Shown here piece after piece: positions 26,771-36,439 of a DNA stretch of 64,000 bases. Positions within the stretch are counted from its first letter, which is position 1. Each line of letters starts with the position of its first letter. The notes below the pieces were generated by a model, which was not told the DNA's origin, did no database searches, and was given only the letters and a program-made list of their open reading frames with translations. The DNA lies in assembly GCF_003058195.1 (NCBI RefSeq), contig NZ_QBUH01000007.1, forward strand, positions 62,001 to 126,000, given 5' to 3'. Origin of the DNA: Elizabethkingia sp. YR214. GTDB lineage: Bacteria; Bacteroidota; Bacteroidia; Flavobacteriales; Weeksellaceae. The position numbers and the translations under genes were made by a program.

Positions 26771-27643
26771 ATGAAGCATGCTTACCTTATCATAGCCCAT
26801 AATGATTTTAATATTCTAAAGAATCTGCTGTTGTGTTTAGATGATGAACGGAATGATATTTATATTCATTTTGATAAAAAAGTGAGCTGCATACCTAGTC
26901 TGCACATGGAATATGCTAAACTATATATATTAGATGAAAGGGTAGATGTTAGATGGGGAGATGTTTCGCAAATAAAAACTGAATTTAAATTATTTGAAGC
27001 CGCTTCAGAAAAAGGGCCGTATGTATATTATCATATGTTATCAGGAGTAGATTTGCCTTTGAAATCACAAGATACAATTCATGATTTTTTTAATGAACAT
27101 TTAGGAAAAGAATTTATTGGGTTTACACAAGGAAATATTTTAGATGAGATTGATCGAAAGGTAAATAATTACCATTTATTTACTAAGTTTTTTAGAACTA
27201 ATAATAATTATTTTTATAGAGCTATAAGGGCTTTAGCTCTAAGATTACAATATCTAATTAATTTTAAAAGAGATAAAAATATAGTTTATAAGAAAGGAAC
27301 ATCGTGGGTTAGTGTAACTGATCGTTTTGTAAAATTTTTGCTTCCACATTATGAGAAAATTCTGAAAAGGTATAAATATACTTTTTGTGGTGATGAAATT
27401 TTTTTACATACACTTTGTTGGAATTCCCCTTTTAGAAATAAGGTTTTTAATTCTACAAACGAAGCAGAAGGTTGTCAAAGAATGATTGGTTGGAAAAATG
27501 GTGTTTTATATGATTGGGAAGAAAAAGATTTTGAATATTTAGCAAATTCTCATTTACTTTTTGCAAGAAAATTCAGTAGTGCTAATATTAAGTTAGTTAA
27601 TCGGTTATTAGAAAATATCGATATAAAACCTATAAAAGACTGA
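26771..27643 (+). CDS. Glycosyltransferase family 14 (Branch-type, core-2/I N-acetylglucosaminyltransferase-like)
   Basis: The 290-residue protein begins MKHAYLIIAHND and carries IYIHFDKKV, YVYYHMLSGVDLPL and GTSWVSVTDRFVKF, the pattern of PF02485 (Branch) proteins in bacterial polysaccharide loci. The later FCGDEIFLHTLCWNSP matches the acidic active-site block of the family. It is an inverting enzyme and likely transfers GlcNAc or xylose from UDP. It is placed in the middle of the locus 1 operon. The donor is inferred only from family membership. Confidence 0.88.
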   Translation: MKHAYLIIAHNDFNILKNLLLCLDDERNDIYIHFDKKVSCIPSLHMEYAKLYILDERVDVRWGDVSQIKTEFKLFEAASEKGPYVYYHMLSGVDLPLKSQDTIHDFFNEHLGKEFIGFTQGNILDEIDRKVNNYHLFTKFFRTNNNYFYRAIRALALRLQYLINFKRDKNIVYKKGTSWVSVTDRFVKFLLPHYEKILKRYKYTFCGDEIFLHTLCWNSPFRNKVFNSTNEAEGCQRMIGWKNGVLYDWEEKDFEYLANSHLLFARKFSSANIKLVNRLLENIDIKPIKD

Positions 27644-27650
27644 AGCTATC

Positions 27651-28577
27651 ATGATAATGGAAAAATTGAAAGTATTGTTATGGACCGTGTTACATTTGCC
27701 TGAGTATCGTTATAAATACTGGCTTACTCGTAAGATCCGTAATGAAATTAATATTTTGAATTCTTGGGATACAGTCAACTATATATTAGAACAGAAAAAA
27801 TCCGTTTGCCGTTTTGGAGATGGTGAATTGCAGATGATTAGTCATTTTTTGAAAAAGAAGAAAAATGAAAATTTTGATGTAGATACTTTTCAATCATATA
27901 ATGAAGAATTGTCCAGACGATTATTAGAAGTATTTCAATCAAAAAAAGAAAATGTTCTAATATGTTTACCTTATCAATTTAAAAAAGCTTCAGTTAGCAC
28001 ATTAAAGACAAGACTTTTTTGGGAAAGAGAATGGTTAGGGCGTAAGGACGAATTACTTAAAATTGGCTTTCCGGATGAAATTGGGGATACTAATTTTACA
28101 AGATTTTATTTAAACAGATTAGATATTCCTGACTATCCAAAGTATATCAATAAATTAAAACAAATCTGGAAAAATAAAAAAATAACTATTGTAGAAGGAG
28201 AATATTCAAGATTAGGTGTAGGGAATGATTTTTTTGATACAGCTATTGATATCAAACGTATTATATGTCCTGCAGTTAATGCATTTGATAAGTACAATGA
28301 TATCTTAAATGCTGTACAGAATTATGTTGAAAAGGATAGGCTGGTTTTAATTGCTTTAGGTCATACAGCAACTGTTTTGGCATTTGATCTTTCTCAATTA
28401 GGATTTCAATCTTTGGATATTGGACACGTTGATATCGAATATGAATGGTATAAATTAAATGCAAAGGAAAAAGTTGCAATTCCAAATAAATATGTAAACG
28501 AAGTTTCTTCGGGCAGGATAGATTCGGATTTAGAAGATGAGCAGTATCACAAACAGATTATATATAGATTTATATAA
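27651..28577 (+). CDS. GT-D fold glycosyltransferase (DUF1792 type), first of a tandem pair
   Basis: The 308-residue protein has the GT-D signature RFGDGELQMI near residue 55-64, then WKNKKITIVEGEYSRLGVGNDFFD in the central region and LIALGHTATVLAFDLSQLG in the C-terminal half. These match the DUF1792/GT-D family first defined from streptococcal adhesin glycosylation. It should be a metal-dependent glycosyltransferase acting in the cytoplasm. The start codon could be 27651 or the ATG at 27657. The next gene is a clear paralogue with the same blocks, so the pair arose by duplication. Confidence 0.85.
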   Translation: MIMEKLKVLLWTVLHLPEYRYKYWLTRKIRNEINILNSWDTVNYILEQKKSVCRFGDGELQMISHFLKKKKNENFDVDTFQSYNEELSRRLLEVFQSKKENVLICLPYQFKKASVSTLKTRLFWEREWLGRKDELLKIGFPDEIGDTNFTRFYLNRLDIPDYPKYINKLKQIWKNKKITIVEGEYSRLGVGNDFFDTAIDIKRIICPAVNAFDKYNDILNAVQNYVEKDRLVLIALGHTATVLAFDLSQLGFQSLDIGHVDIEYEWYKLNAKEKVAIPNKYVNEVSSGRIDSDLEDEQYHKQIIYRFI

Positions 28578-28601
28578 TCCCCCTTTATAAATGTTTATGT
28601 T

Positions 28602-29480
28602 ATGAACTTTTTAAGAAAAATATACCTGGATTTTAGATATTATTTATATAAAGTAATATATCCTTTCCCTAAAGTGTATTCAAAAGAAGAAACTTTAGAG
28701 AGAGTTATAAAATCGGGTAAATCCGTAGCACGTTTTGGAGATGGGGAGTTTCATCTTATTAGCCACACAGAAAAGCTTGGATTTCAAGATATAAATAGAG
28801 ATTTGTCGAATAAGCTTTTAGAAGTATTAATCAGTAATAATAATAACTGTCTTATTTGTATTCCAGAAGGACTGTATACTGTTAAGAGATTTAATACACA
28901 TGGGCGTTTTTTTTGGAAACAGTTTATTGTATTTCATTTTAAAAAGTATCTAAAATACTTTAAGTATGATGTGATATATGATAATTCATTTATTACACGT
29001 CCATATATGGATTATGGTGATAAAACAAAAGCAGGAGGTTATTTTCTGAAACTTAAAGAGCTTTGGAATAATAAAAATATATTGATTGTAGAGGGGGATA
29101 TGAGCAGATTAGGTGTTGGGAATGATTTGTTTAATAATACGAAATCGATTAGTCGTATTCTGACATTATCTAAAAATGCATTTTCCGTTTATGAAAAACT
29201 ATTAAATAAAATAAAAGAAGAGATTGTAGAAAGGAAATTTGATATGGTACTTATTGCTTTAGGGCCTACAGCGACGGTTTTAGCCTATGACTTAAGTAAT
29301 GAAGGAGTGCAAGCAATTGATATAGGGCATATAGATATTGAATACGAATGGTATTCAATGGGTGCATCTAACAAAGTAGAAGTACCAGGTAAGCATGTTA
29401 ATGAAGTGAATTTTGAGCCTAATGTAGAAGATTTTAAAAATGACTTGTACCAGCAGCAAATTATAGCGAAAATAACTTAG
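28602..29480 (+). CDS. GT-D fold glycosyltransferase (DUF1792 type), second of a tandem pair
   Basis: The 292-residue paralogue of the preceding gene shares ARFGDGEFHLI, ILIVEGDMSRLGVGNDLFN, LIALGPTATVLAYDLS and the IDIGHIDIEYEWY block. The two differ in the middle third, where acceptor recognition would be expected, so they probably add sugars to different acceptors. It is followed after 27 bases by an acyltransferase gene. Base composition is strongly AT-rich, like the rest of locus 1. Confidence 0.85.
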   Translation: MNFLRKIYLDFRYYLYKVIYPFPKVYSKEETLERVIKSGKSVARFGDGEFHLISHTEKLGFQDINRDLSNKLLEVLISNNNNCLICIPEGLYTVKRFNTHGRFFWKQFIVFHFKKYLKYFKYDVIYDNSFITRPYMDYGDKTKAGGYFLKLKELWNNKNILIVEGDMSRLGVGNDLFNNTKSISRILTLSKNAFSVYEKLLNKIKEEIVERKFDMVLIALGPTATVLAYDLSNEGVQAIDIGHIDIEYEWYSMGASNKVEVPGKHVNEVNFEPNVEDFKNDLYQQQIIAKIT

Positions 29481-29507
29481 GTTGTAGTTGAAATAGAATA
29501 TTAAATT

Positions 29508-30596
29508 ATGGATGAAAAAAAAACATTAAATCATTTGCAATCAGAGGTAATAGAGCTATTGCGTTTTCCTCTGATGGTATTAGTAGTTTTTGTACATATG
29601 CTTCCATTTGAACAAAAACCACTTAATCTTAATTTAGATGGGGAAAATATTTATAATACTATAACAGAACTAATTTCCCATTATTTAGGACGTTTGCCTG
29701 TGCCTTGTTTTTTCCTTTTTTCAGGTTATTTTTTCTTTTTTAAAATTTCAAAATTAAATACCGAAATATATTTTTCACAATTAAAAAAAAGAATTAAAAC
29801 TCTATTGATTCCTTATATAAGTTGGAATATTATATACATATTGCTTGTATATTTAAAAAACATTGTGTTTTATATGCTGGATAAAAATTTTGATGAAATT
29901 TATATGGGGATAAAAAATTTGTCTTTATATAATATTTTTTGGGGGTTACCTATTAATTATCCTTTGTGGTATGTTAGAGATCTTATTGTAATGACAATTG
30001 CTGCACCTCTTTTTTATTATTTATTTAAGTATACAAAATTTTATGGATTGCTAATTATTTTGGCAATTTATTTATCTACTATAGAATTCAATATTCCGGG
30101 ATTGGGTACTACAGCTATTTTCTATTTTGGTCTTGGAGCATTTATGGGGTTATATAAAAAGAATATGCTGAGTATTGTGATTTCTTACAGAAAAATATCT
30201 ATGCTATTAGCAGTTATAGCTTTGGGATTTGTAGGTTATTATAATGCATCCGAATATGAAGAATATTGGGTACGTATTTTTTTAATTTTTGGGATTGTAG
30301 TATTATTATTCGGGGGGTATAAATGTCTTACTCATGAAAAATTAAAAAAGGTATTTATTCTTTTAGCCCCAACAGTATTTTTTATTTATGGAAGTCATAT
30401 GATTTATATATTGGGTTGGCTTAAAGGAGCTCTTTTGAAATCTCCATTGTCAATATCGAATTTAGGAATGTTAATAGGATATTTTATAATTCCTTTTATT
30501 TGTATTTGTATCATATTAATTATATATAGGTTTATGGAGAAATATTGTCCAAAAGTTTTGTCTTTCATTACAGGAAACAGACAAATTCATATTTAA
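29508..30596 (+). CDS. Membrane acyltransferase, family 3 (OafA/NodX type)
   Basis: The 362-residue protein has about ten membrane helices. The N-terminal block IELLRFPLMVLVVFVHMLPFE contains the family His, followed by PCFFLFSGYFFF and the LWYVRDLIV Arg block. These features define acyltransferase family 3 (PF01757), which transfers acetyl or succinyl groups to sugars at the membrane. It probably decorates the lipid-linked repeat unit or polymer of locus 1. It is a second acylation enzyme besides the hexapeptide protein at 25192-25821. Confidence 0.88.
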   Translation: MDEKKTLNHLQSEVIELLRFPLMVLVVFVHMLPFEQKPLNLNLDGENIYNTITELISHYLGRLPVPCFFLFSGYFFFFKISKLNTEIYFSQLKKRIKTLLIPYISWNIIYILLVYLKNIVFYMLDKNFDEIYMGIKNLSLYNIFWGLPINYPLWYVRDLIVMTIAAPLFYYLFKYTKFYGLLIILAIYLSTIEFNIPGLGTTAIFYFGLGAFMGLYKKNMLSIVISYRKISMLLAVIALGFVGYYNASEYEEYWVRIFLIFGIVVLLFGGYKCLTHEKLKKVFILLAPTVFFIYGSHMIYILGWLKGALLKSPLSISNLGMLIGYFIIPFICICIILIIYRFMEKYCPKVLSFITGNRQIHI

Positions 30597-30609
30597 ATAT
30601 TAAATAGAT

Positions 30610-31611
30610 ATGTTACAAGAAAACCCATTAGTTTCGATTATAGTACCTGTATATAATGCGGAAAGTACGTTATATATTGCCCTGGACTCTATAATCTCAC
30701 AGAGTTATCAGCATTTGGAAGTTATTTTAATTGATGATTGCAGCCAGGACAATACACTTGATGTTATAGATAAATATACTGTAAGATTAAGCAACCAAAC
30801 GGATATAATAATAAAAGTAATTTCCCATGAGCATAATAAAGGAGTTGCTGGAGCACGTAATACAGGATTGAATAATGCAACAGGGGACTATATTTATTAT
30901 GTGGATGCTGACGATTATATTGAAAGAGATGCTATAGAAATAATGGTTAAAGAGGCTATCGAAACAGAAGCAGACATAATTGGCTGTAATTGGTATTTGT
31001 CATTTAGTCATAATGAGCGTAAAATGAACCAATCCTCATTTGAAACTCCAATTGACGCAATACAAAAAATACTTAGTGGTAAGATACGTTGGAATCTCTG
31101 GCTGTTTATGGTGCGTCGTTCATTATATGAAGAATATAATATTCGTTTCTTAGATGGTATGAATATGGGGGAAGATATGATGGCTATGATAAAATTATTT
31201 ATACATGCAAAGAAAGTATCTTATATTGATAAAGCATTATATCACTATGGCCAATCTAATGAAGGTTCATTAACGAAAACTTATTCTGAAAGACATAGAA
31301 AAGAAGTAATGGCAAATTTAAATGCTATAGAAGGGTATTTGCAAGAAAGTGTGTATTCTGGTCGACTTGATGAGAGGATTAATTTTTTGAAATTAAATAT
31401 AAAGTTACCTCTTCTTATTTCTGATAAAAAAGATAATTACAAGATATGGTTAAAGTGGTTTCCCGAGGCCAATCCATTTATTATGAGAAATAAAGATATG
31501 TCATTTAGGACACGTCTTTTACAGTGGATGGCAATGAAAAGACAATATTGGTTCTTAAAGCTATATTATAATATAGTGATTCGTTATATTTATGGTATTA
31601 TTTATAAATAA
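30610..31611 (+). CDS. Glycosyltransferase family 2
   Basis: The 333-residue protein has a classic GT2 domain: VSIIVPVYNAE (8-18), LIDDCSQDNT (40-49), GVAGARNTGL and the DADD metal motif (99-102). A later NMGEDMMAM block supplies the ED catalytic-base motif. The C-terminal 100 residues are basic and amphipathic, which suggests membrane association. It should add one sugar to the locus 1 repeat unit. It lies 13 bases after the acyltransferase gene and 9 bases before the polymerase gene. Confidence 0.92.
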   Translation: MLQENPLVSIIVPVYNAESTLYIALDSIISQSYQHLEVILIDDCSQDNTLDVIDKYTVRLSNQTDIIIKVISHEHNKGVAGARNTGLNNATGDYIYYVDADDYIERDAIEIMVKEAIETEADIIGCNWYLSFSHNERKMNQSSFETPIDAIQKILSGKIRWNLWLFMVRRSLYEEYNIRFLDGMNMGEDMMAMIKLFIHAKKVSYIDKALYHYGQSNEGSLTKTYSERHRKEVMANLNAIEGYLQESVYSGRLDERINFLKLNIKLPLLISDKKDNYKIWLKWFPEANPFIMRNKDMSFRTRLLQWMAMKRQYWFLKLYYNIVIRYIYGIIYK

Positions 31612-31620
31612 AAATAATAT

Positions 31621-32886
31621 ATGTTACGTGTTATTCCCTATTTATTTATAGGAATTGTTACAAGTTTATACTTTTTTCCTATAAGTTTCACATTTTTGCC
31701 TGATAATATCAATACTAAAATGATGCTTTCGGTTGTTGGTATTATTTTATTTCTGTACAAATCTGTCAAAAATGAAAAAATTGTTATGCAGCAAGGGCTC
31801 TTAATGGCAGTGTGTATAGCATTAATATTCTCGTTAATTTGTTATATATCAACTGATCTCAATTATACGGATGATTATTCCTATGCCAATTATATTGTAA
31901 GTTTTTCAGTTTGGTTAGGAGGCGCCTATGCAGTATGTGCCTTTATAAGAAGCGTACATGGAAAAATTGATTTTAGAATACTAACTTTATATCTCGCGGG
32001 CGTTTGTTTTGCACAATGTATTTTAGCAATGCTAATGGACAGTATTCCTGTATTTCGTATAATAGTAGATACTTATGTGAATCAAGGCCAGGAATTTCTT
32101 TTAGAGGTTAATCGTTTATATGGTATTGGAGCAGCACTTGACCCAGCCGGAGTTCGCTTTTCTTTAGTATTAGTGATGATTTCAGGTTTACTTAGCCATG
32201 ATGATAAGACGCGTCAGAGTAATGTTACCATTATTTTACTATTAGTTGCCTTTTTTACTATAGCTATCATAGGAAATGCTATTTCACGTACAACGATATT
32301 AGGATTAGTTACTGCGATTGGATATTTTGTATTTTCATCAGGACTTTTCCGATTACTAATAAAACTTGGATCTGTTAGGTTAGGACTTCTATTCGGTGGA
32401 TTATTACTATTCGCAATAGTAATTTCTGTTTATCTATATAATTCAAACGGTGCTTTTCACGGATATATGCGTTTTGCATTTGAAGGTTTTTTTAATTGGG
32501 TAGAGATTGGAGAATGGAAAACAGACTCTACGGATAAACTTAATAGAGAAATGTGGATTTGGCCCACAGACCAAAGAACATGGTTAATAGGAAGTGGTCT
32601 TTTTGATAACTTTATATATGGAACAGATGTTGGGTATTGTCGTTTTATATTGTATTGTGGTTTAATAGGCTTTTCAGTATTTGCTTTTCTTTTTGTCTAT
32701 TTGGGTGTCTTTTTTTCATATTATGTCCCGAAGTATAAAATAATGTTTTTAATTTTTATTATTCTGACATTTGCGATATGGTTTAAAGTAGCAACTGATA
32801 TATTCTTTATTTATGCATTATTCTTTTGTTTAGACCAATTTATTACACCTTCTGAAGAAGAACTTTTTGATGAAAATAGTATATAG
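31621..32886 (+). CDS. Wzy-type polysaccharide polymerase (O-antigen polymerase-like)
   Basis: The 421-residue membrane protein has about 11-12 helices and a large periplasmic loop in the second half (about 280-345, with WIWPTDQRTWLIGSGLFDN). This topology and the position among glycosyltransferase genes next to a flippase and Wzc are typical of Wzy polymerases, which join repeat units in the periplasm. Sequence conservation in this group is very low, so the call rests on topology and context. Its 3' end overlaps the next gene by 17 bases. Confidence 0.78.
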   Translation: MLRVIPYLFIGIVTSLYFFPISFTFLPDNINTKMMLSVVGIILFLYKSVKNEKIVMQQGLLMAVCIALIFSLICYISTDLNYTDDYSYANYIVSFSVWLGGAYAVCAFIRSVHGKIDFRILTLYLAGVCFAQCILAMLMDSIPVFRIIVDTYVNQGQEFLLEVNRLYGIGAALDPAGVRFSLVLVMISGLLSHDDKTRQSNVTIILLLVAFFTIAIIGNAISRTTILGLVTAIGYFVFSSGLFRLLIKLGSVRLGLLFGGLLLFAIVISVYLYNSNGAFHGYMRFAFEGFFNWVEIGEWKTDSTDKLNREMWIWPTDQRTWLIGSGLFDNFIYGTDVGYCRFILYCGLIGFSVFAFLFVYLGVFFSYYVPKYKIMFLIFIILTFAIWFKVATDIFFIYALFFCLDQFITPSEEELFDENSI

Positions 32887-34003
32887 TATTCTAGGGACAT
32901 TTAATTCCGGGGGAATGGAAAGAGTTCTTGCCAATAAAGCAAACTATCTTGCTAACGCAGGATATGATATAACTATTATTACCACGGATCAACAAGAGCG
33001 AAAGCCTTATTTTGAAATGAATTCGAAGATTAAGCATATTGACCTTGGAATAAATTATCGTGAGGATCTTAATAAAAATGTATTTAAGAAAATTTACTCT
33101 TACATTTCAAAACAAAAAATACACAAACAAAAATTAGAAAAAGTATTACAAGATCTTAAAGCTGATATTGTTATTTCTATGTTTGATAATGATGCTACTC
33201 TTATACCTAAAATAAATGATGGTAGTAAGAAAATTCTTGAAATTCATTTTTCACGATTCAAGCGTATTCAATATGGACGTAAAGGAATATGGAGTATTAT
33301 AGATAAATTTAGAAGCAGTAGTGACTTAAAAACTGTTCAAAAGTATAATAGTTTTGTAGTTTTAACAGAAGAAGATAAAAGTTACTGGGGGGAGCTGTCG
33401 AATATTGAAGTTATCCCTAATGCTAATAGTTTTACTTCTTCAGAACAGTCTGTCCTAACTGATAAAAGAGCTATTGCTGTAGGTCGCTATGATTACCAAA
33501 AAGGATTTGATGAATTAATAAGATTATGGAAAGATGTATATGCTAAAAATACTGAATGGAAATTAGATATTTTTGGCGAAGGTCCATTAAAAGGGGAACT
33601 ACAAAATTTAATTAATGATTTGAATCTTTCAGAAACTGTAAAATTATGTTCTCCGGTAAAAAATATAGCACAAGAATATCTGAAAAGTTCAATATTGGTT
33701 ATGACTTCCCGTTATGAAGGACTTCCCATGACATTGCTCGAAGCCCAAGTTTGTGGTTTACCTCTAGTCGCTTATGCTTGTAAGTGTGGGCCAAAAGATA
33801 TTATTAAGGATGGTGTTAATGGTTATCTGGTACCAGAAAGAGATTCTCAAATGATGACGGAAAAAATATTAAATCTTATTGGAAATTACGAACTAAGAAG
33901 AGAGATGGGGAATATGGGAAGAGATTTATCGAAAAATTTCTCTGAGAATCAGATTATGAATAAGTGGGTTAATCTCTTTAATGACATAACAAAAGAAAAT
34001 TAA
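32870..34003 (+). CDS. Glycosyltransferase family 4
   Basis: The ATG at 32870 gives 377 residues (MKIVYSILG). A TTG three bases earlier is in frame but less likely. The GT-B fold has an N-terminal glycine-rich acceptor loop (FNSGGMERVL) and a C-terminal donor domain with AVGRYDYQKGFDELI and SRYEGLPMTLLEAQVCGLP, the E-x7-E type motif of retaining GT4 enzymes. It overlaps the polymerase gene by 17 bases and shares one base with the next gene, so translation is coupled. It adds a sugar to the locus 1 repeat unit. Confidence 0.92.
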   Translation: MKIVYSILGTFNSGGMERVLANKANYLANAGYDITIITTDQQERKPYFEMNSKIKHIDLGINYREDLNKNVFKKIYSYISKQKIHKQKLEKVLQDLKADIVISMFDNDATLIPKINDGSKKILEIHFSRFKRIQYGRKGIWSIIDKFRSSSDLKTVQKYNSFVVLTEEDKSYWGELSNIEVIPNANSFTSSEQSVLTDKRAIAVGRYDYQKGFDELIRLWKDVYAKNTEWKLDIFGEGPLKGELQNLINDLNLSETVKLCSPVKNIAQEYLKSSILVMTSRYEGLPMTLLEAQVCGLPLVAYACKCGPKDIIKDGVNGYLVPERDSQMMTEKILNLIGNYELRREMGNMGRDLSKNFSENQIMNKWVNLFNDITKEN

Positions 34004-35118
34004 TGAAGACGATAGTAGTATCAGCTGTAAATTTAAATGTAGGAGGAACTCTTACTATACTGAGAGATTGTTTAAGCTTTCTTTCAGAATTTTCTATAGA
34101 AAAGAACTATAGAGTGATTGTTATTGTTCACAAAAAAGAGCTGGCAGACTTTCCTAATATTGAATATATCGAGAATCAGTGGCCTAAAAAAAGATGGATA
34201 AATCGCTTATGGTATGAATATGTCAGTATGAAACATATTTCGAAAAAACTGCCTCCTGTCGATCTGTGGTTATCACTACATGATACTACTCCTAATGTTA
34301 TTGCTAAAAAGCAGGCTGTATATTGTCATAATCCATTTCCGTTTTATAAATGGAAGTGGCGAGAATGTATGTTTGCTCCCAAAATAGTACTGTTTTCATT
34401 ATTCTCAAAGTTTATTTATAAAAAGAATATTCATAAAAATAATTTTGTTATTGTCCAGCAACAATGGTTAAAGGAAGAGTTTAAAAGTTTATTTAACCTG
34501 ACTTCTGATAAAATAATTGTAGCACTCCCAGATTCTCCTAAGAATAAGGATTTAGATTTCTATGTTGAAAAAAATCCTGATTCTGTTTATGAGTTTTTGT
34601 ATGCCGCTTCGGGTAACAGCCATAAAAATTTTGAATGTTTATGCCAGGCAACTGAAATTTTGGAGAATGAAGGAATTCATAATTTTAAAGTAAGCATAAC
34701 ACTTACCGGAAATGAAAATAATTATACAAACTGGTTATATAAAAAGTATGGTAAAACTATACAATCCTTGCAATGGATAGGTTTTCAAAATAGAGAATCT
34801 CTTTTTCAATATTATAGAAAATGTGATTGCTTAGTGTTTCCTTCTAAAGTAGAAACGTGGGGATTGCCTATTTCAGAGTTCTCAGAATTTAACAAGCCAA
34901 TGTTATTGGCAAACTTGCCTTATGCTCATGAGACTTCGGCTGGAAGTCAGCAGGTAGCGTTTTTTAATCCAAATGATCCCAAAGAATTGGCTAAGCAAAT
35001 GAAATTGTTAATACAAGGAGATTTTTCATCATTGAATATAATACCTGAAAAAATGATAGAAGAGCCAATAGCTCATTCATGGAAAGAATTATTTCAAACA
35101 CTTTTATTTGAAGCTTAA
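34003..35118 (+). CDS. Glycosyltransferase family 4/1 (GT-B fold)
   Basis: The 371-residue GT-B protein has an N-terminal VSAVNLNVGGTLTIL acceptor loop and a C-terminal donor domain with FLYAASGNSHKNFECL and SKVETWGLPISEFSEFNKP. The glycine loop and the K/E pair are conserved while the second Glu of E-x7-E appears shifted, as in several mannosyltransferase-like relatives. Start and stop overlap by one base (TAATG) with the preceding gene. Sugar specificity is unknown. Confidence 0.88.
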   Translation: MKTIVVSAVNLNVGGTLTILRDCLSFLSEFSIEKNYRVIVIVHKKELADFPNIEYIENQWPKKRWINRLWYEYVSMKHISKKLPPVDLWLSLHDTTPNVIAKKQAVYCHNPFPFYKWKWRECMFAPKIVLFSLFSKFIYKKNIHKNNFVIVQQQWLKEEFKSLFNLTSDKIIVALPDSPKNKDLDFYVEKNPDSVYEFLYAASGNSHKNFECLCQATEILENEGIHNFKVSITLTGNENNYTNWLYKKYGKTIQSLQWIGFQNRESLFQYYRKCDCLVFPSKVETWGLPISEFSEFNKPMLLANLPYAHETSAGSQQVAFFNPNDPKELAKQMKLLIQGDFSSLNIIPEKMIEEPIAHSWKELFQTLLFEA

Positions 35119-35119
35119 T

Positions 35120-36253
35120 ATGAGAAATAATAATCAAATGAAAGTATTACAGCTTGGAAAGTTTTACCCTATTCGAGGAGGTGTGGAAAAGGTAATGTAT
35201 GATCTGATGTTAGGGCTTTCTGAAGAAAAGGTGTATTGCGATATGCTTTGCGCTTCTACAGAGGATTATCCTGCAGGGATAATTAATATAAATCCATATG
35301 CTAAATTGATTGTAGAAGCTACAAAAATAAAGTTAGCAGCAACAATGTTAGCGCCAAGTTTAATTTTCAAGCTTCGCAAGATCGCAAAGGATTATGATAT
35401 TATCCATATTCATCATCCTGATCCCATGGCTAGTTTAGCATTGTTTCTTTCTGGCTTTAAAGGAAAGGTGGTACTTCACTGGCATAGTGATATACTGAAA
35501 CAAAAAACATTATTGAAGTTATATAAACCGTTGCAAAATTGGTTAATAAAAAGAGCAGATATAATTGTGGGGACAACCCCGGTATATGTAAAAGAATCTC
35601 TCTTTCTGAACAAGTTTCAGCATAAAATAGATTATATACCTATTGGTGTAGAGCCTTTAATAGCTGACAAAGGGAAAGTAGATAAATTAAAGCATAAATA
35701 TAAAAATAAGCATATAGTATTTTCATTAGGTAGACTCGTAGAATATAAAGGTTATGAATATCTGATTAAAGCAGCCCAGTATCTAGATGAAAATTATCAG
35801 ATTATAATAGGAGGGAAAGGACCATTAATGGAATCCCTTACAAATCTTATTGCGGAATTAGGAGTACAGAATAGAGTAACATTATTAGGTTTTGTAGACG
35901 ATGATGATATATCTGATTATTTTGAGGCATGCGATATATTCTGTTTGAGCTCTATATGGAAGACTGAGGCCTTTGCTATTGTACAAATTGAGGCTATGTC
36001 TTGTGGAAAACCCATTGTGTCAGCACATATACCTGGTTCAGGAGTAGGTTGGGTAAACCAGAATGAAGTTTCTGGTTTAGTAGTTGAATCAGAAAATGAT
36101 GTGGTACTTGCTGAGGCTATTAAACGGATAGGTGCAGATGCAAATCTTCATAAGAAATTGTCAGAGGGTAGTAAAAAACGTTATGAAGAATATTTTACCC
36201 GAAAAAAAATGACAGAGAAGTGCCTGGATATTTATAGAGATGTATTAAAATAA
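35120..36253 (+). CDS. Glycosyltransferase family 4
   Basis: The ATG at 35120 (MRNNNQMKV) gives 377 residues; the ATG at 35138 (MKVLQLGKF) would also match the family start. An in-frame TTG at 35108 overlaps the previous gene and is unlikely. GT-B motifs: GKFYPIRGGVEKVMYDL, HIHHPDPMA, VFSLGRLVEYKGYEYLI and the KTEAFAIVQIEAMSCGKP donor motif. This set resembles WbdA/PimB-like mannosyltransferases. It is the last glycosyltransferase of locus 1, with a 186-base gap before the peptidase-PqqD module. Confidence 0.92.
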   Translation: MRNNNQMKVLQLGKFYPIRGGVEKVMYDLMLGLSEEKVYCDMLCASTEDYPAGIININPYAKLIVEATKIKLAATMLAPSLIFKLRKIAKDYDIIHIHHPDPMASLALFLSGFKGKVVLHWHSDILKQKTLLKLYKPLQNWLIKRADIIVGTTPVYVKESLFLNKFQHKIDYIPIGVEPLIADKGKVDKLKHKYKNKHIVFSLGRLVEYKGYEYLIKAAQYLDENYQIIIGGKGPLMESLTNLIAELGVQNRVTLLGFVDDDDISDYFEACDIFCLSSIWKTEAFAIVQIEAMSCGKPIVSAHIPGSGVGWVNQNEVSGLVVESENDVVLAEAIKRIGADANLHKKLSEGSKKRYEEYFTRKKMTEKCLDIYRDVLK

Positions 36254-36404
36254 GTGCTTATATGTTGATAAATATTTACAAAATGTAATGATTATATTAA
36301 ATGTAATAAATATAAATTATTATTGAATTATTTTTTTAATTTTAGGAAAGTTTTGTTTTTTAGTTGCTGAATAGTGATGTCTTTTATAGATTTATATTAA
36401 ATTG

Positions 36405-36412
36405 TATATTTG
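36405..36412 (+). promoter_or_regulatory. Candidate -7 element upstream of the S26/PqqD/HprK module
   Basis: TATATTTG matches TAnnTTTG exactly and lies 27 bases before the peptidase start, within the only sizeable gap (36254-36439) between the wzx-side genes and wza. It may let the module, wza and wzc be transcribed separately from the glycosyltransferases. The -33 region is only T-rich (CTTTTATAG). Confidence 0.4.
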
Positions 36413-36439
36413 ATCGAAATATGATTCAGTTTTTAATAT

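Noticed and set aside
36254-36439. Possible lasso or other RiPP precursor peptide ahead of the PqqD module
   Set aside because: Only very short frames are present (for example a 16-residue one at 36421-36471 that overlaps the peptidase start), with no leader-core pattern and no cyclase or lasso B2 protease nearby. The module is therefore not called a lasso cluster.
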